From Ichthyophis bannanicus (Eukaryota > Chordata > Amphibia > Gymnophiona > Ichthyophiidae), in the NCBI GenBank assembly GCA_033557465.1, contig CM066035.1, positions 923,514,522 to 923,578,521 of the forward strand: a stretch of DNA of 64,000 bases. Direction: 5' to 3'. A program made the position numbers and the translations under genes. This document shows positions 55,660 to 64,000 of the stretch, piece by piece. The notes under the pieces were generated by a model, which did no database searches, was not told the origin of the DNA, and saw only the letters and a list, made by a program, of their open reading frames with translations. Position 1 is the first letter of the stretch. Every line of letters begins with the position of its first letter.

Positions 55660-56780
55660 TCCTTGCTCCCCTTCTCCTGCCGGCAGAGGTGGAGGAGGTC
55701 GTCCTAGCTTCGCGACGACCTTCTACCCGCAAATGCTACGCCCTTAAATGGCGTCGTTTTTCCGTTTGGTGTACCCGACAGTTTCAGGATCCCTTCTCCT
55801 GCCCGGTGTCGGTGGTCTTGCAGTACTTGCTATACCTCTCTAATCTGGGACTTAAGTCCAACTCCGTCAAAGTTCACCTTAGTGCTCTTTCAGCACATCA
55901 TGTGCCGGTGGACGGCAGACCTCTCTCCAACGACCCTCTCGTAGCGAGGTTTCTCCGAGGTCTCCTTCTACTTAAACCACCTCTGCGCCCGCCAGCGCCT
56001 GACTGGGACCTGAATGTGGTTTTGCAGCGGATCACCTGTCCGCCTTTTGAACCTATGGCTACCTGTTCTCTCCGTTTTCTGTCTTGGAAAACACTGTTCT
56101 TGATAGCCCTCACTTCCGCTAGACGCGTAAGTGAATTGCAGGCCCTCGTGTCTGATCCCCCTTACACTCGGTTCTACAAAAATAGGGTAGTCCTACGGAC
56201 TCACCCAAAATTTCTTCCAAAAGTGGTCTCCCCTTTTCACATCAATCAGGAGGTGGTACTTCCAACCTTCTTTCCCAGACCACACTCCAGCCGAGCTGAA
56301 ACGGTCCTCCATACCCTGGACTGTAGAAGGGCTTTGAACTTCTACCTTGACCGTACGCGGGAGCACCGTAAAGCTGCTCAGCTTTTTGTGTCTTTTGACC
56401 CCAATAAATTGGGGCTCCCGGTCTCCAAGCGTACTCTGTCCATCTGGGTTGCGGACTGTATCTCTTGGGCTTATCGGGCAGCCGGACTCTCCTTGGAAGG
56501 TCGAGTCACGGCTCATTGCGTTCGGGCAAAGGCTACGTCAGTGGCTTACCTCCGCTCTGTTCCGCTGGCAGACATCTGCCGGGCCGCTACTTGGTCTTCG
56601 AGCCAGACTTTTGCGGTCCATTACTGTCTCGAGAGGGAGTCCCGCAGGGACAGTGCTTTCGGACAGGCAGTCCTCCGTAATCTCTTCGGGTCTGAGCAAC
56701 TCCTACCCTCCATCCCGGATGTGGGCTACCGGTGGGTAATAATTCAGCGAAGATTCTTTCCTTCTGTGCTGCTGAGCTAG
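55395..56780 (+). CDS. DIRS E tyrosine recombinase
   Basis: 461 residues from ATG 55395, the candidate start in a frame that overlaps the RT ORF by 265 bases (-1 relative frame). The core begins at EVEEVVLASRRPSTRKCYAL. Catalytic residues: Arg at 56124-56126 (SARRVSEL), His 56514-56516 and Arg 56523-56525 (AHCVRA), Trp in RAATW near 56592, Tyr 56622-56624 (AVHYCLE). It would recombine the circular cDNA into the genome. Intact; the start codon is not certain. Confidence 0.9.
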   Translation: MVGEPSVRFPSHPASLSDSFQGSPRQSLHDPGGPSLAQTAVVSAPAAISGRGSIPSGVTTGSPHSGSGVSATPQPQVSQPNGLAAERVVLAPLLLPAEVEEVVLASRRPSTRKCYALKWRRFSVWCTRQFQDPFSCPVSVVLQYLLYLSNLGLKSNSVKVHLSALSAHHVPVDGRPLSNDPLVARFLRGLLLLKPPLRPPAPDWDLNVVLQRITCPPFEPMATCSLRFLSWKTLFLIALTSARRVSELQALVSDPPYTRFYKNRVVLRTHPKFLPKVVSPFHINQEVVLPTFFPRPHSSRAETVLHTLDCRRALNFYLDRTREHRKAAQLFVSFDPNKLGLPVSKRTLSIWVADCISWAYRAAGLSLEGRVTAHCVRAKATSVAYLRSVPLADICRAATWSSSQTFAVHYCLERESRRDSAFGQAVLRNLFGSEQLLPSIPDVGYRWVIIQRRFFPSVLLS

Positions 56781-56831
56781 AGGGAGCTCATTTTTGTGCT
56801 TAGGGTCTCCGGTAGCCTTGAGCTTGGGAGT

Positions 56832-56929
56832 CCCATAAGTGAGGACTGACTTCCTGCTTGGTCCTGGAGAAAGCGTAGTTACTCACCTGTAACAGGTGTT
56901 CTCCAGGAGCAGCAGGAATCAGTCCTCAC
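56832..56929 (+). repeat. Internal complementary region of DIRS E
   Basis: CCCATAAGTGAGGACTGACT to GGTCCTGGAGAA complements the left end. AGCGTAGTTACTCACCTGTA onward complements the right extension and right end. Confidence 0.9.
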
Positions 56930-57015
56930 AACCCTCCCTCCTCCCCGTGGAGTTGCAATCATCTGCTTTAGTTTTTTTGCAAATTTTTATGCTGTCTTTT
57001 TTAGCTATGTCATCT

Positions 57016-57202
57016 GACTGGCTAAGATGGCACCCTTGGGCGGGAAGGGGACCGCGCATGCGCGCTGCAATTCCCAAAGGCTTTCTTTGAAAGCTGGGGA
57101 AAATTGCTCCGCGAGGGCTCCGTCGGCGCCGACGTCACCCATAAGTGAGGACTGATTCCTGCTGCTCCTGGAGAACACCTGTTACAGGTGAGTAACTACG
57201 CT
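57016..57202 (+). repeat. Right inverted terminal repeat and extension of DIRS E
   Basis: 57016-57175 mirrors the left repeat. The extension 57176-57202 contains CACCTGTTACAGGTG and a consensus donor CAG/GTGAGT, ending AACTACGCT. Confidence 0.9.
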
Positions 57203-58083
57203 GTACTCTAAGGCTCCTAAAGAGGCAACTACTCTGCCCATTCATAGGATTTTGCATGACCTTATGCTAAAAATGTGGGAAACTCCCTTAATGGTGTCTC
57301 CACGCTCTCGACGACTCAATACCGTGTATCGAGTTCCAAGCTGTCCTGGTTTTCAAAACACTCAATTACCACACCATTCAGTGGTAGTGGAATCGGCGAT
57401 GCATAGGATTAGGAGTGCTAAAACACATTCTTCCAATCCTCCAGGCCGTGAATCGAGAACACTTGATGCCTTTGGGCGTCGATGCTTCCAATCCTCTATG
57501 TTGTCAGCCAGGATCAGCTCTTACATTCTCTATATGAGAATGTTCCTCAAGAAGGTTGCAGGAGACTTGGAGCTAATGAGCCCTCTTCTTCCTGAGGACA
57601 AAAGAGGGGAATTCCTTACTCTGGTCAAGCCATGCCCAGGATGTATCCAAGTTTGTAAACCGTGCAACCTTTGATTGCTTTGAATGTATCAGCAGAACTT
57701 CTGCTATCTCCATCGGTGCATGTCATATTGCCTGGCTTCAGGCATCAGGCTTGGAAATATGGGTGCAAGATAAACTGGGAAACATTCCTTGCACAGGAGA
57801 GAATCTCTTCGGCAAGGATTGGCAAGACAAGGCAAATCAGATAGAATCTGATAATACCACTTTGAATAGACTATCAAAGTCTACAGCCAACCCAGCAAAG
57901 AAAAAGTCAACCAAGAAACCCTTTTTCAACAAGAAAAAGAAGTTTTACCCATCTTACACCCATCAGGGTTACTGTCCAGTTCATGCTCCCCAAAAGGGGC
58001 AACAGCAGAACAGACAGCAGAGGAAGCCACAAGTGTCAAGAGCTCAGCCAGCTCAGCAGGCTCAGCCTCCTCAGGGGCTTTGA
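57203..58083 (+). pseudogene. DIRS D gag, 3' part
   Basis: Resumes after E: YSKAPKEATT, TVYRVPSCPGFQNTQLPHHS, MLSARISSYILYMRMFL, then a frameshift near 57640-57680. The basic tail (KKKSTKKPFFNKKKKFYPS) ends QPPQGL at CTT-TGA-C (58078-58084). RT continues in the +1 frame from 57983. Confidence 0.85.
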
Positions 58084-59500
58084 CTCCTTCCTAGAGAACT
58101 TAGTCTTTCTGCTCCTGCAAGGTCCAGAACCCTCCACCATCCCCGGCAGGTTATCCCATTTTGTCAAAAGATGGCAACAAATAACATCAGAAAATTGGAC
58201 TCAGTCCACTGTACAAGAGGGGTACAGACTTCATTTTCAAAGCATGTCCCTTCCTACGATCATAAAACAGTTCATTTCCCAAGTCCCTGCCATCGATCTC
58301 TTGGGTCAAGAGGTCGCATCACTTCTTGCTCAGGGAGCAATCGAAGAAGTGCCTATACCCCAACAGGGTATGGGGTTCTACTCTCCCAATTTTCTCATTC
58401 CAAAGAAAACAGGAGGACACAGACCCATACTGGACCTCAGAAAATTGAACAAATATCTGTTCCAAGAAAAACTCAAGATCTCCCTCGGAACACTCCTGCC
58501 ATACCTTCAGAGTCAGGATTGGCTATGTTCTCTAGATCTAAAGGATGCTTATGCACATATTCTCATCCATTCAGATCACAGAAAATTCCTTTTCCAGGGA
58601 AGATACTTCCAATACAAGGTTCTTCCTTTCGGTCTGGCTTCTGCCCCAAGAGTCTTCACAGAATGCATGGCAGTAGTAGCAGCATTTCTGAGAACTCTAG
58701 GAATATTCGTCTACCCCTACTTAGATGACTGGCTCATTCGAGCATCCACAGCTCCAGAAGCCAGCTTTGTTCTTTCTTGCACGATGCGAATTCTTCACTA
58801 CTTGGGACTGGTCATAAACCTCCCAAAATCTCAGCTCACCCCTTCTCAGTCCCTGGAGTTCATAGGGGCTCGACTGGATACCACACAGTCAAGGGCTTTC
58901 CTACCACAGCCCCGCTGTCTTCGTATAGTGCAGCTAGCATCCCAAGCAGCTATGAACGTCTTCCTGATTGCTCGGGAAATGCTTCAGCTTCTGGGGCATA
59001 TGGCATCCACTGTCCATGTGGTTCCCTATGCTCGCCTTCACATGCGAGCAGCCCACTGGACCCTCTCCTCTCAGTGGACACAGGCCTCGGGTCACCTATC
59101 GGACAAAATCAGAAACTCCACACATCTCATTTCGTCCCTTCAATAGTGGCAATCGCTGGAAAACCTTCTAGTAGACACTCCTTTCCAGCAGCTTCTATTC
59201 CAGGCCTTCCTCACAATGGATGCGTCCAAAGTTGGGTTGGGGAGCTTACTTGCACGATCTCTCGACTCAGGGTTTTTGGACCCCACAGGAGGCTTATCTT
59301 CACATAAACCTCCTAGACCTCAGAGCCATTTTCCATGCTCTTCGAGTATTTCAGGCCCAGCTCAGCTACAAGACAGTTTGGGTCCAGACCGACAATCAGG
59401 TAGCCATGTTCTACATGAACAATCAGGGTGGAACGGGCTTTCTGTCGTTATGCAACAAAGCTTTGTGACTGTGGGCCCTCGCCAGAGAGCATCAAATCCA
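58084..59500 (+). pseudogene. DIRS D RT and RNase H
   Basis: Open in the +1 frame from gag (IPGRLSHFVKRWQQITSENW at its start) to a TAG at 59144-59146. Motifs: HRPILDLRKLNKY, CSLDLKDAYAHILIHSDH, FGLASAPRVFTE, YPYLDDWLI. RNase H continues in other frames (MDASKVGWGAYLHDLS-like; QTDNQVAMFYMNNQGGTG) with further stops. Confidence 0.87.
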
Positions 59501-60491
59501 CCTCCTAGTGGTATATCTTCCGGGCATTCAAAATCTTTGGACAGACAAACTCAGTCGAATACTGCTGCCACACGAATGGTCTCTTCACTCAGACCAAATT
59601 GCTCGAGTGTTTCGAATCTGGGGGACCCCAGATATAAACCTTTTTGCAAGTCCACAGAATGCCAAACTTCCCCGATTCTGTTCCAAAATTCCGGCTCAAA
59701 ACTGTCTGGCAAGAGATGCTTTCCTCCTCCACGGGGGGCAAGACTTCCTCTATGCCTTCCCACCCATTCCCCTCATTCCCAAAACACTGTTCAAGTTTCA
59801 GAGAGACACAGGATGTATGATACTCATAGCTCCACGTTGGCCATGGCAAACGTGGTATCCTCTGCTTCTACGTCTCTCTCAAGCCACGCCACTAGAGTTG
59901 AGACATGCTCCAGATCTTCTGTCCCAGGAGAACGGGACGCTATTGCACTCAAATCCCTAGTCCCTGCATCTCAGGGCCTGGTTGCTGAGAGTGTAGAGCT
60001 TCCAGATATCAACCTTTCTCAACAGGTAAGGGATATCCTGATGGCCTCCAGAAAACCCTCCACAAGACAATCATATGCCTTCAAGTGGAAAAGGTTCTCT
60101 GTATGGTGTTCTCAAAGGGGACTTCACCCCCTTTCGGTACCTCTGGAATCGCTACTGGAGTATCTCCTCCATTTATCAAATTCTGGTCTTAAAACCAGTT
60201 CAGTAAGGGTCCATCTTAGTGCCATTGCAGCTTCTTGCAAGCCTCGGGATGGACAACCTATTTCCTCTCATCCACTCGTAGCAAGATTTATGAGAGGTCT
60301 ACTCTTAACAAAACCTCCCATTAGGCACTGCTGGTGGCATGGGATCTAAATCTTGTTCTCAGGCAGCTCATAAAACCACCCTTTGAGCCTTTAGCCTCTA
60401 CAGCTCTAAAGCTTCTTTCATGGAAGGTCGTCTTCCTAGTTCCTCTCACTTCTGCTAGACACATCATTGAGTTACAGGCTTTAGTGGCAGA
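59501..60491 (+). pseudogene. DIRS D MT-like domain and N-terminal half of recombinase
   Basis: The MT-like frame (INLFASPQNAKLPRFCSK, YAFPPIPLIPKTLFK) reaches 59960. YR starts in an overlapping frame (LSQQVRDILMASRKPSTRQS) and shifts frame near 60340. In the first catalytic motif the codon at 60460-60462 is CAC, so SARHIIEL replaces SARRISEL and the catalytic Arg is lost. The hAT insertion follows at 60492. Confidence 0.87.
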
Positions 60492-60837
60492 CACTGTTCC
60501 CTCTAAGCTGTGCGCGTGTGCGCGTGCACACACCTCGCCGAGTGAGCGCACATACTTTACAACAGAGCGCACAAAAATTACAGTTCTGATTCTGATAGAA
60601 AACACAGACATTCTTAAAATTAAAAAGTTGTTGTGTATTTACGGTTTTCACAAGTTCTACAATATTTTCTAGTGCAATCAATGTGGTGTACATACTGTAT
60701 TCTGACGTGTAGTCAAATTTTGAAGTATATAACTCCGAGTGTCGTTATGTGGCGCACAAAAATTTAACCTTCCTTCAAAAGCTGCACAGATGATATTTTA
60801 TGCGCACATAGCCTACAAAAAATTAGAGGGAACATTG
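60492..60837. mobile_element. hAT-type non-autonomous element, 346 bp
   Basis: Terminal inverted repeats CACTGTTCCCTCTAA ... TTAGAGGGAACATTG and a perfect 8-bp duplication GTGGCAGA (60484-60491 and 60838-60845). GC-rich at one end (GTGCGCGTGTGCGCGTGCAC), AT-rich in the middle. No transposase ORF. Confidence 0.92.
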
Positions 60838-61386
60838 GTGGCAGATCCTCCTCATACAAAATTTTACCATGATAAGGTAGTTCTTAGGACTCATCCCCAC
60901 TTTATGCCAAAAGTGGTTTTGCCTTTTCATTTAAACCAAGCGGTTTACCTTCCTGTATTCTTTCCTAATCCTCATTCCTCTAATGCAGAAAGGAAACTTC
61001 ATACTTTAGATTGTAAAAGAGCCCTGGCTTTTTACCTTCAAAGAACTAAGTAACACAGGAAATCTTCTCAGCTTTTTGTTGTTTTTGATTCTAGTCATTT
61101 GGGACTTCCAGTTTCCAAAAGAACTCTCTCTAGGTGGATTGCAAATTGCATATCCTTTGCATACGAGAGTAAGGGACTTTCTCTCAAAGGCCATGTCACA
61201 GCTCACAATGTGAGAGCCATGGCAGCCTCTATGGCTAATCTTCGTTCTTTGTCTATTGACGACATCTGTAGAGCAGCCACTTGGGCTTCAGTACACACCT
61301 TCACAGCCCATTACTGTTTAGACAAGGACTCCCGTAGGGATGCCTTGTTTGGCCAGGCTGTTCTCCAGCATCTCTTTCAGACTTAG
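60838..61386 (+). pseudogene. DIRS D recombinase, C-terminal half
   Basis: Continues VADPPHTKFYHDKVVLRTHP after the duplicated 8 bp. A TAA at about 61051-61053 interrupts QRTKxHRKSSQLF. The rest retains TAHNVRAMA, RAATWAS and TAHYCLDKDSRR, ending LFQT at 61386. Confidence 0.85.
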
Positions 61387-61509
61387 TACAGCTCCTACCT
61401 GCCGTCCTGGGTTTGGATGCCAGAAATCCATGGGAGGAAGCATGACCCATCTCATCATGGGTTTGCAGCTTCCTGGGGTCATCTGCCTGGCATCTTTCAG
61501 CTGGGGAGT

Positions 61510-61609
61510 CCCCATATGTGAAGACTACATTTCTGCTTGTTCCTGGAGATGGCGTAGTTACTCACCTGTAACAGGTGATCTCCGGGAACAGCAGGAATTA
61601 AGTCTTCAC
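61510..61609 (+). repeat. Internal complementary region of DIRS D
   Basis: CCCATATGTGAAGACTACAT to GTTCCTGGAGATG complements the left end. GCGTAGTTACTCACCTGTAA onward complements the right extension and repeat. Confidence 0.88.
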
Positions 61610-61680
61610 AACCCACCCACCTCCCCGAGGAGTTGTCTCTCTCTTTCTCTCCTTCTCTCTTTTTATCTCAGCTATAAATT

Positions 61681-61869
61681 CAACTGAAGAGGGAGAGTTG
61701 GAAAGGCGGGAAGGCAGCACACTGGCGCTGTGGGATGCTCCCAAAAGCTTTCCTATTGGATGCTGGGGAACATTCCCGCGCAGGCTCCATCGGCGCCGAC
61801 GATACCCATATGTGAAGACTTAATTCCTGCTGTTCCTGGAGATCACCTGTTACAGGTGAGTAACTACGC
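61681..61869 (+). repeat. Right inverted terminal repeat and extension of DIRS D
   Basis: 61681-61843 mirrors 50075-50247. The extension 61844-61869 has CACCTGTTACAGGTGAGTAA and ends CTACGC. Confidence 0.88.
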
Positions 61870-64000
61870 TTTCCTCGACTGGCATTCATGCCCTTTTTCA
61901 GCTGGGAGACAGGGACCCCCTTTTACCGATGACCTCGAGTGGCTTCAAAAAGTGTGACCGGTGTGGCAAAAAGATGTCACTCACTGACCCACACGACTGC
62001 TGCATTCGATGCCTTGGTCCGGAGCATGACAACTCTGACTGCAAGCTCTGCAGAACCATGACCTCAAAGGTCTTAAAGAGCCGCCATCAGCAGCAGGATA
62101 AATTCTTTTAGAAGTCTGAATCCACCCCAGAGTCTCCAGTGACAGCACACTCCAGGGCCCCCTCTGATACCTTGGTGCCCCACAAAGCTAGAGCCTCTTT
62201 GGAGTCCCATGGCTGTGGTTTCTCTGAGCTGAAGTCCCCGGAGGTGGAGCATAAGAAGAAGAAGACATCCTCGAAGACCGCCTCAGAAGACAGATCTGGG
62301 AAGAAGGTGAAATCCCACCCCAGGTTCCGCAGTCCCAGGCAGGAGTTCTAGGAGTCAGGGCATTAGCGGCCTTCCAAGGTGCCCCGCAAGTTGTCAGATC
62401 TCGCTGATCGGCCTCGGACCTCAGAGGCCATCCTCATTGAGGATTCCCCCTCGACAGTACCAAAGTCCCGTGTCGAAGGCTGTGGAGCCAACTGGTATGG
62501 AGACCAGAATGGCAGCCCTAGAGAGCAGTATATCTTCCCTAGTGGCCATGCAGCAGGCATTTATGTCCAGCTTTTCCAGTTCATCCACTCTGACGACAGG
62601 ACCCTAGACATCAAAGGCTTCCCTGGACATCAAACCAGTCCTCGAACGCCACCGACCTCGAGAGAGCTCCCAGTCATTGTCCCAGTCCCGTTCCTCAGGA
62701 CACCTGTCCTCCCTGGCGAGTGCCGACGATTCTCCAGAAGTCATTCACCGCAAAGAGCGGTCCTCAACTGAGGTGATCATGCAGCGTCGGACTCGGACTT
62801 CGAGTCCGAGTAGAAGACCGAGGACAAAGAGTCCCCGGACATGAGGCGCAACACTGTGATGTGTCCTCGGACCCGTGTCCTCCGGCAACTCGACATCGTT
62901 TATCATCCGAGGACATTTCAAGACGGATATAGCCAAGGCTCTCACTATCGAGACCGAGGCCGAGGAGCACCCGTGAACCGAGGAATTGGAGATACTCCAA
63001 TATGAGGCACTCCCGAAGGAAACCCTTACAAATCCTAGCACTCCCCATCCTCAACCGCCACTTCCTCTGCATGTGGGAAACACTGGTGTCGCTACCAATT
63101 ATTAGCAGGCACCTCAACGCCATGTACCGGGTATGCCGAAACCCTGGGTTCCAAAAGACCCAGCTTCCACACAGCTCCATGGTCATAGAGGTGGCCATGC
63201 GCCAGCTTAAGAGCCAAAAAATCCATTTGTCAGTACCCACCCGGCAGGGAGGCCCTAAACCTCAATGCCCTCGGCCGGAAAGCCTCCCAGGGCTCGATGC
63301 TAACATGCTGAATCCAGTCCTACCAGCTCTACATTGGCATGTACCTGAAAGAACTGTTGAAGGAGCTCAGGGGATTCTTGGCAGGCCTCGATGGAGAACC
63401 CCTGCAGAGGTTCGAGACCCTAACCTCAGCAGTAAAAGATTTCTTGAAGTTTCTGTCCCGAGCAGCTTACAATAGCTTCAAGACATCTGCCAGGGTGGCC
63501 ACCCCCGGTATCTGGGCACGATGCCAAGCATGACTGCAGTCATTCAACCTGGAACAGTGGGTCCAGGACAAACTAATTGATGTCCCCTGTATAGGTGAAA
63601 ACCTATTTGGAAAGTCCATAGCGGATAAAGCAGCAGAGATGGAGAACAAGTATGTGACGAGAACCAGATTATCAAAGAAGATCTTGGTGCAACCCCAAAA
63701 GAAAACCCCAGTGAAAAATCCCTTCTTCCCAAGGAAGAAAGGGGGCTTTAGTAGAACTCCGCACTTTCAGGCCTTTTTGGGCCCTCAGCAGGGCCAGCAA
63801 CAAAAGGGCCAGGGACATGGTCCCAGAAAACAAAAAGCCCTGAAACTCCAGGCACCAGTTCAGGCCCAGCCTGGGGAAGCTTTTGACTGCCTGGGTGTGA
63901 CCTCCACTCCCCCAGGAGGTTCTCTTCTGCCCACAGGGGGGCGCCTAGCCCTATTTGCCCGCAGGTGAACAACCATCACCACCGATACCTGGGTGCTACA
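61870..64000 (+). pseudogene. DIRS F gag and start of RT, cut by window end
   Basis: Gag starts at 61929 (MTSSGFKKCDRC) with the cluster SLTDPHDCCIRCLGPEH...CKLC. The linker has several stops (for example 62109) and frameshifts. Capsid-like traces at 63060-63520 (NAMYRVCRNPGFQKTQLPHS; RAAYNSFKTSARVA). The basic tail (KKTPVKNPFFPRKKGGFSR) leads to GCTTTTGAC near 63880-63888, the gag/RT junction motif. RT begins LPTGGRLALFARR near 63930 and has a TGA at 63966. Same lineage as A and E, more decayed. Confidence 0.82.

Larger units (their letters stand above)
51422..57202 (+). mobile_element. DIRS element E, nearly complete
   Basis: 5781 bp, same subfamily as A. Junctions are exact: gag of D reads CTTCA before 51422 and GTACTCTAAG after 57202, with no duplicated or lost base. 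Left repeat 51422-51583, right repeat 57016-57175, extension 57176-57202, internal complementary region 56832-56929. Gag (51823-53745), RT-RNase H-MT (53746-55659) and YR (55395-56780) are all open, making this the youngest-looking DIRS here. Its 5' part exists as an error-rich assembly copy at 38142-40616. Confidence 0.95.
50075..61869 (+). mobile_element. DIRS element D, containing DIRS E and a hAT element
   Basis: Left terminus CATCTCCAGGAAC at 50075; right extension GGTGAGTAACTACGC ends at 61869. Inverted repeats are 50075-50247 and 61681-61843; the internal complementary region is 61510-61609. Without E (51422-57202) and the hAT insertion (60492-60837) about 5.7 kb remain. Gag, RT and YR are all broken, so it is older than E. 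It sits in the 5' region of DIRS F. Confidence 0.9.

Overview
This is vertebrate nuclear DNA: an intronic stretch of the deubiquitinase gene USP9X filled with nested retrotransposons. Two consecutive coding exons are recognisable on the + strand: 447-672 (phase 2 in, phase 0 out) and 48421-48550 (phase 0 in, phase 1 out). The second also appears as a damaged copy at 35125-35253. No bacterial-style genes, CRISPR or rRNA are present. Abundant DIRS tyrosine-recombinase retrotransposons, CR1 LINEs with an esterase ORF1, tRNA-headed SINEs and hAT MITEs suggest an amphibian with a large genome, perhaps a caecilian. That is inference; USP9X is the firm anchor.

Layout. 1-2600 holds the first exon and plain intron. 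From about 3990 to 34840 lies an old, decayed DIRS (G). It is split by an old minus-strand CR1 (H; pieces at 5271-5822, 18745-18790 and 22089-24261), by CR1 and L2-like fragments (25500-27130), and by DIRS C (27883-33498). H is itself split by DIRS A (5823-18744), by a second CR1 (18791-22088), by a hAT MITE (22373-22565) and by an unclassified 332-bp insert. DIRS A carries a near-intact CR1 inside its gag (6263-11797), a SINE in its RNase H region (14968-15132) and an LTR-like element in its right terminus (17266-18726). Then come the exon and intron, followed by a second nest in which DIRS F (49741-50074, resuming at 61870 to the window end) contains DIRS D (50075-61869), which contains DIRS E (51422-57202).

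Assembly problem. Exactly 500 N (40617-41116) separate two contigs. The end of the first (27883-40616) and the start of the second (41117-53665) are the same locus: DIRS C, old DIRS remnant, USP9X exon, intron, and the left parts of F, D and E in the same order. Both copies become indel-rich towards the gap. I read this as an unmerged contig overlap (false tandem duplication), so the real locus would be about 12.7 kb shorter plus the gap.

How the elements work. Each DIRS has inverted terminal repeats, a gag with an N-terminal cysteine/histidine cluster, an RT-RNase H-methyltransferase-like ORF, an overlapping tyrosine recombinase ORF, and an internal complementary region that matches the joined ends of a circular intermediate. 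DIRS E is the best preserved. Its junctions in D show clean insertion with no target duplication. In three elements gag ends at a TTT-TGA-C or CTT-TGA-C stop; in two of them the RT continues in the +1 frame, which suggests programmed frameshifting.
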